Shown here in pieces: positions 36,033 to 43,314 of a stretch of 64,000 nucleotides of DNA (the first letter of the stretch is position 1; each line of letters opens with the position of its first letter). Origin of the DNA: Confluentibacter sediminis (lineage in GTDB: Bacteria; Bacteroidota; Bacteroidia; Flavobacteriales; Flavobacteriaceae); contig NZ_QKPO01000004.1 of NCBI RefSeq assembly GCF_003258355.1, positions 248,001 to 312,000 of the forward strand, written 5' to 3'. The position numbers and the translations under genes are program-made. Below the pieces are notes generated by a model that was not told the DNA's origin, did not search any database, and worked only from the letters and a program-made list of their open reading frames with translations.

Positions 36033-38003
36033 ATGAGGCAATTTCTTCTTGCAATAAGTATTTTATTAAGTATTACGGTCAATTCCCAAGTGTTGGCACC
36101 AGTAAAATGGACCACATCGGTAGAGAAACTATCAGGAACGGAATATGAGCTGATAGCCAAGGCAAGTATCGAACCGGGTTGGCACCTGTATTCCCAAAAT
36201 GTTCCGGAAGACGGTCCCATAGCCACGACATTCACCTATGACGATGGCGAAGGGGATTTTAAGATAATAGGAAATACCTTGGAAGAGGAGGGCCATACGG
36301 TCGATGATCCCGTTTTTGGGATGACGATCAAGTTCTTCGAAAAATCAGCGACCTTCAAGCAAAAAGTGGTGCTTGAAGGCGATGTGAAAACAATCAACGC
36401 TTTTGTGGAGTTCATGGTATGCGACGACAGCAGGTGCTTGCCACCAACGGAAGTCGATCTGGTATTTAATATTTCAAAAGAAGCTGTTGTTGCACCAACG
36501 GAAAAAGGCACAGATGTCCATGTTTCCGCCGATGCCGCCAACACGGCCAATTCGGACGATTCCCAAAAAGGACTTTGGTCCATATTTTTTGTTGCATTCC
36601 TGTCGGGCTTTGCAGCGTTGTTGACCCCATGTGTGTTCCCGATGATCCCCATGACGGTGAGTTTCTTTACCAAACAGAGCAAGACCAAGGCCGCCGGCAT
36701 TCGGAATGCCATTATCTATGGACTGTCAATCATGGTCATTTATGTACTGTTGGGCATTCTGGTCAGCTTGGTTTTTGGGGCAGATGCGTTAAATGCCCTA
36801 TCTACCAATGTTTGGTTCAATTTGGCTTTCTTTGTTTTGTTGTTGATTTTTGCGGCCTCGTTTTTAGGGGCCTTCGAGATTATGTTGCCCAACACATGGG
36901 CCAATAAAGTGGATTCCCAGGCCGATAGAGGAGGTCTGATCGGGATCTTTTTCATGGCCTTGGCCTTGGCCATTGTGTCGTTCTCCTGTACGGGCCCCAT
37001 AGTGGGCACCTTATTGGTGCAAGCCGCCGCAGGAGGAAGCCAGGTAGGCCCTATAGTGGGCATGCTAGGTTTTTCACTGGCCATAGCCTTGCCTTTTGCT
37101 TTGTTTGCAGCCTTTCCGGGCTGGTTGAATTCACTGCCAAGATCGGGAGGCTGGTTGAATACCGTAAAAGTGGTTTTGGGCTTTCTGGAATTGGCATTGG
37201 CGTTCAAATTCCTATCGAATGCCGATTTGGTGCTACAGGCACATATATTAGAACGAGAAATGTTCATTGCCATATGGATTGCCGTTTTTGGAGCTCTGGC
37301 ATTTTATTTGTTCGGAAAAATCCAATTGCCGCACGATACGCCATTGCCCCATATCTCAGTAGGGCGGCTAAGTTTGGGATTGTTGGTCTTATCCTTCACC
37401 ATTTATATGATCCCCGGTCTATGGGGCGCCCCTTTAAATCTAATAAGTGCCTTTCCGCCGCCCCAACATTATAGCGAGTCACCTTACGGTGTAGGTTACG
37501 CTAAAATAGGTTCAGGAACAGCCTCTGCGAGCCAAGACGAAATACCCGAAGGAGCTCATTTGATGGCCCCCCACGATATTTTGGCCTTTAACGACTATGA
37601 AAAAGGTCTGTCCTATGCAAAGAAAGTTGGTAAACCGGTCATGATAGATTTTACGGGACACGCCTGCGTGAACTGTAGAAAGATGGAAAATAACGTATGG
37701 ATAAAGCCCCATATTTTGGATATCCTAAAAAATGATGTGGTGCTGATCTCCCTGTACGTTGATGACAAACGGCCTTTATCGGAAAAGGAAGTTGTGGAAT
37801 CCAAATTGAACCCGGGGAAAAAGCTTAAATATATCGGCCAGAAATGGAGCGAACTTCAGACCATTAAATACAAGGCCAATACCCAGCCCATGTATGTGCT
37901 CATGGGACATGATGAAGAGAATCTGATAGACCCGGTAGCTTATACGCCAGATGTGGAAACTTACTTTAACTGGTTAAAAGAAGGTGTTTCTAATTTTAAG
38001 TAA
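36033..38003 (+). CDS. dsbD: Thiol:disulfide interchange protein DsbD
   Basis: Inner membrane reductase of 656 residues that carries electrons from cytoplasmic thioredoxin to envelope thiols. The signal ends TVNS before Q. The alpha domain (20-140) holds FMVCDDSRCLPPTE. The membrane domain (about 180-430) has its two electron-carrying cysteines in LTPCVFPMIPMTVSFF and VSFSCTGPIVGTLL. The C-terminal gamma thioredoxin domain has FTGHACVNCRKMENNVW, with Cys545 and Cys548. The ATG at 36033 is chosen over a frame opening at 35973 because it gives the signal peptide and does not overlap the preceding gene. It is markedly richer in G+C than its neighbours. Confidence 0.95.
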   Translation: MRQFLLAISILLSITVNSQVLAPVKWTTSVEKLSGTEYELIAKASIEPGWHLYSQNVPEDGPIATTFTYDDGEGDFKIIGNTLEEEGHTVDDPVFGMTIKFFEKSATFKQKVVLEGDVKTINAFVEFMVCDDSRCLPPTEVDLVFNISKEAVVAPTEKGTDVHVSADAANTANSDDSQKGLWSIFFVAFLSGFAALLTPCVFPMIPMTVSFFTKQSKTKAAGIRNAIIYGLSIMVIYVLLGILVSLVFGADALNALSTNVWFNLAFFVLLLIFAASFLGAFEIMLPNTWANKVDSQADRGGLIGIFFMALALAIVSFSCTGPIVGTLLVQAAAGGSQVGPIVGMLGFSLAIALPFALFAAFPGWLNSLPRSGGWLNTVKVVLGFLELALAFKFLSNADLVLQAHILEREMFIAIWIAVFGALAFYLFGKIQLPHDTPLPHISVGRLSLGLLVLSFTIYMIPGLWGAPLNLISAFPPPQHYSESPYGVGYAKIGSGTASASQDEIPEGAHLMAPHDILAFNDYEKGLSYAKKVGKPVMIDFTGHACVNCRKMENNVWIKPHILDILKNDVVLISLYVDDKRPLSEKEVVESKLNPGKKLKYIGQKWSELQTIKYKANTQPMYVLMGHDEENLIDPVAYTPDVETYFNWLKEGVSNFK

Positions 38004-38031
38004 AATAAATCATTAATAAATTTAAAAAAAA

Positions 38032-39054
38032 ATGAATCCAAAAATAAACATGAAACACACACTTTTCCTAAGCGCTTTGATAGTCTCTTTTTTATCTTGT
38101 AAAGAAGATGTTTTAAAGGACTATGTTACGTTATCTGGAAAAATAGCAAACCAAAATTCTGATTCTTTAGTTGTTTTTGGTAATAAGGGTATTGTAAAAA
38201 CCTTAAAGGTAGCTAAAGATGGTACGTTTTCAGATACTTTAAAAGTAGAACCATCTAGTTATGTTCTTTTTGACGGTAAAGAAAAAACATCGATTTATTT
38301 AAAAAATGGAGATGATTTGAACATAAGTATAGATACCAAGCTATTTGATGAAACTATAACCTATACTGGACGTGGTGCCGAAGCTAATAACTATTTGGCC
38401 AAAAAGAGTTTGTTTCTAGAGAAAATGATGGATTTAGATACGCTTTTAGTTTTAGATGAAAAAGCATTTTCTGAAAAAGTAAAAGTTAATACTGAAACTT
38501 TAGAAGAGATGTTGAGTGCCACTAAACATTTAGATTCATCTTTTGTTGCAAATCAAAAGAAAGAGTTTGAAATAATCGAAAATCAGTTGTTAGGGATGTA
38601 TAAGGATAACCAAAGGTTGTCTGCATTAAAGGGAAATGAATCTCCTAAATTTGTTGATTATGAGAATTATTCCGGTGGTACGACATCATTAGATGATTTG
38701 AAAGGGAAATACGTTTACATTGATATGTGGGCAACATGGTGTGGGCCTTGTAAACAAGAAATTCCTTTTCTTAAAGAAGTAGAAAGAGCATATCATGGAA
38801 AGAACATTGAGTTTGTAAGTATTTCGATAGATAGTCAAAAAGATTACGAAGCTTGGCGAACCATGGTTAAAGAAAAAGAACTTTCCGGAATTCAGTTGTA
38901 TGCCAAGCAAGATCAGAACTTTGCCGCCGCATATTCAGTAAACAGTATTCCTAGATTTATTTTGATCGATCCCAAAGGCATGGTTGTAGATGCGAATGCC
39001 CCTAGACCCTCAAGTGATGAATTAAAGAATTTGCTCAAAACTTTAGATATATAG
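38032..39054 (+). CDS. TlpA-like lipoprotein, probably surface-exposed thiol reductase
   Basis: Thioredoxin-fold lipoprotein of 340 residues. The signal ends in the lipobox SFLSC (an alternative start at 38050 gives a shorter signal). The residues after Cys are KED, which fit the K-(D/E)2 surface-export signal known from Capnocytophaga, so the protein may face outward. Residues 30-130 form a DUF4369-like beta domain (YVTLSGKIANQNSDSLVVFG). The thioredoxin domain has MWATWCGPCKQEIPFLKEVE (Cys237, Cys240) and VNSIPRFILIDPKGMVVDAN. It starts 28 bases after dsbD, which would be its natural electron donor if it were periplasmic. Confidence 0.88.
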   Translation: MNPKINMKHTLFLSALIVSFLSCKEDVLKDYVTLSGKIANQNSDSLVVFGNKGIVKTLKVAKDGTFSDTLKVEPSSYVLFDGKEKTSIYLKNGDDLNISIDTKLFDETITYTGRGAEANNYLAKKSLFLEKMMDLDTLLVLDEKAFSEKVKVNTETLEEMLSATKHLDSSFVANQKKEFEIIENQLLGMYKDNQRLSALKGNESPKFVDYENYSGGTTSLDDLKGKYVYIDMWATWCGPCKQEIPFLKEVERAYHGKNIEFVSISIDSQKDYEAWRTMVKEKELSGIQLYAKQDQNFAAAYSVNSIPRFILIDPKGMVVDANAPRPSSDELKNLLKTLDI

Positions 39055-39102
39055 TATAGCGTGTTTTGTCACCTTTCTAGGTTATTTCGTTAAAAATTAA
39101 AA

Positions 39103-40626
39103 ATGAGTACACTAAAATTAGCTCTTAATAGTATGCTAAAATCTACGTCTAAAAGGCATATAAGTTTGGAGGACTATTTCGAACCCTTTAGACAAAATAT
39201 AGTTGGAATAGAAAAAGAATTTGAATCACCTTATGGTCGTAAAAAAATCATTTATGCCGATTGGACAGCCAGCGGCCGATTATATAAACCTATAGAGGAA
39301 AAAATGTTAAATGATATTGGTCCTTTTGTTGCCAATACCCATACTGAAACTTCCATAACAGGAAGTATTATGACGCATGCCTATCATAATGCAAGAAACA
39401 TTATTAAAAAGCATGTGAATGCGTCAAATCAAGATGTGTTAATTACAGTAGGAACAGGCATGACAGGGGCAATCAATAAGTTCCAGCGGATTCTTGGTAT
39501 CAAGCTAAATGAGAATTTAAAGGGAAATACGTTAGTTCCAGAGGAAAAAAGGCCTGTTGTTTTTGTGACCCATATGGAGCACCACTCGAACCAGACATCA
39601 TGGCTGGAAACCATAGCAAAGGTCAAGGTGATTGCATCCAATGATCAAGGGTTGCCATGTTTGGAAAACTTGACAAAGCTATTGAAAGAATTCGAGCATG
39701 TTCCAATAAAAATAGCGGCCGTAACAGGGTGTTCAAATGTTACTGGTATCCAAACAGATTATCACGAGATTGCTAAAATCATGCATCAGAACAATGGCTT
39801 GTGTTTTGTGGATTTTGCATGCTCGGCACCCTATGTTGATATTGATATGCATCCTGAGGATGAGGAAGCCTATCTAGATGCCATCACGTTTTCACCTCAT
39901 AAATTTTTGGGAGGTCCCGGAACTTCAGGTGTATTAATCTTCAATAAGAAACTTTATAAAAACCTGGTACCAGATAATCCAGGAGGAGGCACGGTTAGCT
40001 ATACCAATCCATGGGGTGACCATGATTATATTGATGATATCGAAACACGTGAAGATGGGGGCACTCCGGGCTTTCTACAGACCATCAGGATAGCACTCTG
40101 CGTCCAGCTTAAAGAGAAAATGGGTGTTCAGAATATTTTGAACAGAGAGCATGAACTGAACAATATAATTTTTAATAGGTTGTCAAGTGTAAGCAACTTA
40201 AAAATATTAGCTCCAGAGCATACAGATAGATTGGGCATATTTTCATTTTATATAGAAGATGCACATTTCAATTTGGTGGTAAGGTTATTGAACGACCATT
40301 TTGGAATCCAGACTAGGGGAGGATGTTCCTGTGCTGGCACCTATGGACATTATCTATTAAACGTCAATCAAACCACTTCAAAGGCTATAGAACAAAAGAT
40401 ATTGGAAGGTTGTTTATTGGACAGACCAGGTTGGGTACGCATGTCTATACACCCAACGATGACCAATGAAGACATAGAGTTTATTTGTCAAGCCATTATT
40501 GATGTTGCCCATAATTATAAGAAATGGGAAATTAATTATAAATACAATGCTATCAAAAACGAGTATATTCATATAGACGTTTCCAACACAGTAGATGAAA
40601 TGACGAGTGATTGGTTTTGTTTTTGA
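39103..40626 (+). CDS. Class V aminotransferase-fold PLP enzyme, cysteine desulfurase-like
   Basis: Cytoplasmic PLP enzyme of 507 residues, longer than SufS/IscS (about 400). The cofactor Lys267 is in ITFSPHKFLGGPGTSG, the ring-stacking His is in THMEHHSNQTSW, and the PLP Asp237 is in CFVDFACSAPYVD. A C-terminal loop QTRGGCSCAGTYGHYL (Cys408, Cys410) occupies the place of the catalytic cysteine loop of cysteine desulfurases and lyases. I therefore suspect C-S bond cleavage, but no substrate can be proved. It is 48 bases after the TlpA lipoprotein gene and is the last gene of this block. Its middle third (about 39540-40130) looks richer in G+C than its ends. Confidence 0.82.
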   Translation: MSTLKLALNSMLKSTSKRHISLEDYFEPFRQNIVGIEKEFESPYGRKKIIYADWTASGRLYKPIEEKMLNDIGPFVANTHTETSITGSIMTHAYHNARNIIKKHVNASNQDVLITVGTGMTGAINKFQRILGIKLNENLKGNTLVPEEKRPVVFVTHMEHHSNQTSWLETIAKVKVIASNDQGLPCLENLTKLLKEFEHVPIKIAAVTGCSNVTGIQTDYHEIAKIMHQNNGLCFVDFACSAPYVDIDMHPEDEEAYLDAITFSPHKFLGGPGTSGVLIFNKKLYKNLVPDNPGGGTVSYTNPWGDHDYIDDIETREDGGTPGFLQTIRIALCVQLKEKMGVQNILNREHELNNIIFNRLSSVSNLKILAPEHTDRLGIFSFYIEDAHFNLVVRLLNDHFGIQTRGGCSCAGTYGHYLLNVNQTTSKAIEQKILEGCLLDRPGWVRMSIHPTMTNEDIEFICQAIIDVAHNYKKWEINYKYNAIKNEYIHIDVSNTVDEMTSDWFCF

Positions 40627-40627
40627 G

Positions 40628-40759
40628 TTATAGATGGACGTATAAATCAACGTTCTTTCCTAAAAGAATCTTTTCTTGAGTCTTTATTTCGTTTGATTTT
40701 TTGTATAGTAATTTGACATAATCTGTTTCATGTTTATGACTTCCTAAGTAATAGTACAT
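40628..40759 (-). CDS. Possible 43-residue small protein or gene tail
   Basis: An ATG-to-stop frame on the minus strand, reading MYYYLGSHKHETDYVKLLYK and then a lysine-rich second half ending NVDLYVHL. The composition looks like real protein rather than chance, but I recognise no family and see no -7 box. It may be the 3' remnant of a lost gene or a small gene of its own. It converges on the PLP enzyme gene, ending one base after that gene's stop codon. Confidence 0.3.
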   Translation of the reverse strand: MYYYLGSHKHETDYVKLLYKKSNEIKTQEKILLGKNVDLYVHL

Positions 40760-40971
40760 TGGCTCAACTTACAAAAACATTTGCTTAGAAGAAACTTAGA
40801 ACAAAGATTAAGCTTTTAATTGTTGATCGAAAAGAATTTCTGGAGGCTTGGCCTCGAGTATAGTTTTATAGCTAGATAAATATGTGGACTTTACAACTAA
40901 TATAAAAAGGTGTTTATAGATACTTTGTTACATTAAAATAAAATTTATTTTTAAAAAATTCGATAAAACGA

Positions 40972-41001
40972 TTGTTTTTAACGATTAATTACATATTTTT
41001 G
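40972..41001 (+). promoter_or_regulatory. Strong Bacteroidota promoter before the gene at 41028
   Basis: TTG at 40972-40974, a 19-base spacer, and TATTTTTG at 40994-41001: an exact TTG-N19-TAnnTTTG. Transcription should begin near 41006, giving a leader of about 22 bases. Confidence 0.8.
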
Positions 41002-41027
41002 CTTAATTAAACCCTTAAATCTTAGAT

Positions 41028-41474
41028 ATGAAGACAAAAATTATTTTGTTAAGTTTTAGTCTGTTTTTAATAGCATCCATTGGTTTTGCTCAAAAAAAGG
41101 ATGATCCTAAAAGCATAATTAATGATAAAATATCCATTAAAAAGTATTATAATAAAGAAGAGTTGGAACGTTTGCCCAAAGGTGACCTATTAACTCTTTA
41201 TACAGAGCGAATAGAAGCTTTGATAGAAACATTGCCCTATATAGCCTTTGCGACTAAACCTGGAATTACAATGTCTTCATTAGGTATTCCAAACGATAAT
41301 GATAATAGAAAAGTTTTAGAAAGTAAGTTTGAAGCTACTAAAGATTTTATAGACTCCAATAGAGTCTTTCAAAGTAAGATACTACCATATTCAGATACTA
41401 GTAAGTTAATTGCCGCTATTTTATTTTATGAAGAAATATTAAAATCGTTGCATGAATATAGTGAGTTTCATTAA
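41028..41474 (+). CDS. Small exported protein of unknown function
   Basis: A 148-residue protein with a clear signal peptide (LLSFSLFLIASIGFA, then Q). The mature part is charged and helical (KKYYNKEELERLPKGDLLTL, YTERIEALIETLPYIAFATK). No cysteines or catalytic motif stand out. It has its own strong promoter and a terminator, so it is a monocistronic unit. It lies just upstream of the gliding genes, which may indicate a role in that apparatus, but nothing in the sequence proves it. Confidence 0.7.
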   Translation: MKTKIILLSFSLFLIASIGFAQKKDDPKSIINDKISIKKYYNKEELERLPKGDLLTLYTERIEALIETLPYIAFATKPGITMSSLGIPNDNDNRKVLESKFEATKDFIDSNRVFQSKILPYSDTSKLIAAILFYEEILKSLHEYSEFH

Positions 41475-41512
41475 TAAGAATCCTTTTATTAAATAGATTT
41501 CCAAATTGTTTT

Positions 41513-41540
41513 AAAACCTTGAGATATCTCAAGGTTTTTT
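41513..41540 (+). terminator. Strong terminator after the gene at 41028
   Basis: AAAACCTTGAGAT and ATCTCAAGGTTTT form a perfect 13-base stem with further T. It isolates the gene at 41028 from the downstream spr genes. Confidence 0.85.
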
Positions 41541-41607
41541 TATTATAATATGTTTTGAAATCACTATACTTTTAAAGTGTATTCTTACAAAATTATCGTG
41601 ATTTTTT

Positions 41608-41721
41608 ATAAATCCGATTCCATTATTTAAAGAACTCTTTATAAATAAATACCTAAAAAGCGGATTTAAAATAAATAGGATTTTTTCTTATAAGAAAAAA
41701 TATGCATTTCATCGGATTTAT
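41608..41721. repeat. Three CGGATTTA sites at exact 52-base intervals
   Basis: TAAATCCG at 41609-41616 (inverted), CGGATTTA at 41661-41668 and CGGATTTA at 41713-41720 begin exactly 52 bases apart, close to five helical turns. The outer two extend to a perfect 11-base inverted repeat, ATAAATCCGAT at 41608-41618 and ATCGGATTTAT at 41711-41721. They lie 130-240 bases upstream of the first gene of the gliding block and look like protein-binding sites. Confidence 0.55.
41681..41700. promoter_or_regulatory. Perfect 20-base palindrome
   Basis: TTTTTTCTTATAAGAAAAAA sits between the second and third CGGATTTA sites. The lack of a loop argues for a dimeric protein-binding site rather than a terminator. 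Confidence 0.4.
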
Positions 41722-41850
41722 TTTCGTCAAATTTATATATTTTGTGTATTTCAGCGAAATATTTGGTATTTCATGGATTTTATTTTATTTTTGAGCATCA
41801 ATTCGTCGAAAATTATTGTTTAGGTGTTTTTGGCAAAAAATTATTTTACT

Positions 41851-43182
41851 ATGAAAAAGTTTACTTCAATACTGCTAATATTTCTTCTTTCAATGGGAAG
41901 TGTTTTTGGTCAACAAGAAAAAGGAATAATAGGTACTAATAATTGGTTGTACAATTGGACGGAATTTAAACCTAACCAAAAAAATTACGATGAACCTACC
42001 CAAATATTAGCAGGTAATATTGATAAAGATATGAAGTTGGTTAAAAGAGACATCTATCTGTTATTAGGAAGTGTGTTTGTAACAAATGGTGCTACACTAA
42101 CCATAGAGCCGGGAACGGTCATTATAGGGGATTTTGCATCAAAAGCATCTCTTACAATTTCTAGAGGGTCTAAAATTATTGCAGAAGGCTTAGAAACAGA
42201 CCCGATTATTTTTACATCAAATAGAAGCGTGAAAAGAGCAGGGGACTGGGGCGGATTAATCATACTTGGAGATGCTCCTACCAATAAGTTTGGCAATGGC
42301 TCTGTCGCATCCTATCATACAGACTTAACCTCAACGGCTTATGCCAACACCAATTTTGGTGGTTCAAATCTGGAAAGCTATTCTGGAATATTAAAATATG
42401 TTAGAATAGAGTTTGCAGGTAAAAGAATAGGCAATAACGATTATTTTAATGGGTTGCTATTGGCTTGTGTTGGCAGTAAAACGGTAATTGAGAATATCAT
42501 GGTAAGTTATTCGGCGGGTAATTCGTTTGAAATAGATGGAGGAAATGTTAATTTAAGCAAATTGGTTTCTAATAGATCTAGTGGAAACGACTTTAAATTC
42601 AATTATGGAGCAAATTCAAAAATATATAATTCGTTAGCGGTAAGATCGCCTTATGTATCCAGTAGTTACGGTTCTAGGTGTTTACAGGTTGCTTCTTATG
42701 ATAAAAAAGAAGAGGTGGACTTTAGTAAAAATGGAACTGTGGTCGTTGCAGAAAATTTAACATTGGTAACAGACAGTGATAATTTAAAAGCCGACATAGA
42801 AAAAGGATTGGTAAAAGAAGCTGTATATGTTGGACAAAATTCAACATTAAACATGAGCACAAGCGTTATTTCTGGTTTCAACCCAGCCGTATTGTTTGAA
42901 AGCACAATTAATATTAATCAAGCCAATCTAGAAAAAATCAAGTTTTCTAATATGTATTTCAACAATTGCAATGGAAATATTTTTGTTGATAACAATTCAA
43001 ATAATGAAGATTTAGAAAACTGGTACGGTAATACCGCCTTTTTTAATGTGTATTCTAAAAGTGATAATTCTGAAACATTTATTGATTTAAAAAATGAAAA
43101 AAGACCAGATTTTAGATTAAGAATCAATAAAATAATGGCTTCTAAAGATCATTTTGCTTCAGAAGATATAACTAAAGATTAA
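41851..43182 (+). CDS. Exported beta-helix-like protein of the gliding block
   Basis: Secreted protein of 443 residues from the ATG at 41851, chosen because it begins the signal peptide (FTSILLIFLLSMGSVFG, then QQ); the frame opens nine codons earlier. The body repeats short beta strands: VTNGATLTIEPGTVIIGDF, ASLTISRGSKIIAEG, AGDWGGLIILGDAP, LKYVRIEFAGKRIGNNDYF. This pattern suggests a right-handed beta-helix or pectate-lyase-like solenoid, common in Bacteroidota surface proteins. No catalytic residues can be assigned. It ends without an obvious type IX sorting domain. It precedes sprC by 132 bases and is probably in the same operon. Confidence 0.75.
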   Translation: MKKFTSILLIFLLSMGSVFGQQEKGIIGTNNWLYNWTEFKPNQKNYDEPTQILAGNIDKDMKLVKRDIYLLLGSVFVTNGATLTIEPGTVIIGDFASKASLTISRGSKIIAEGLETDPIIFTSNRSVKRAGDWGGLIILGDAPTNKFGNGSVASYHTDLTSTAYANTNFGGSNLESYSGILKYVRIEFAGKRIGNNDYFNGLLLACVGSKTVIENIMVSYSAGNSFEIDGGNVNLSKLVSNRSSGNDFKFNYGANSKIYNSLAVRSPYVSSSYGSRCLQVASYDKKEEVDFSKNGTVVVAENLTLVTDSDNLKADIEKGLVKEAVYVGQNSTLNMSTSVISGFNPAVLFESTININQANLEKIKFSNMYFNNCNGNIFVDNNSNNEDLENWYGNTAFFNVYSKSDNSETFIDLKNEKRPDFRLRINKIMASKDHFASEDITKD

Positions 43183-43314
43183 TTGATTAAAAAACATTAG
43201 GTTTTGTGTTTATAGTTTACTCAATAGTGATTGTATAAGGTATCAAAGAAGCTAAGTAAAAAGTTAAATATAAATGATTTATAATGTTTTATTTAATAAA
43301 GAAAAAAGTATGGA

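Larger units (their letters stand above)
40627..41027. other. Gap after the PLP enzyme gene
   Basis: Contains a possible 43-codon ORF on the minus strand (40628-40759) and a strong promoter at 40972-41001. No other gene is supported. Confidence 0.4.

Noticed and set aside
20555-40626. Reading the SusCD locus as a polysaccharide utilisation locus
   Set aside because: No glycoside hydrolase, polysaccharide lyase, sulfatase or sugar transporter is present; the neighbours are thiol-redox proteins, a peptidase and a PLP enzyme.
41681-41700. 20-base palindrome as a terminator
   Set aside because: There is no loop, it lies well after a much better terminator (41513-41540), and it sits within regularly spaced sites, so a binding site is more likely.
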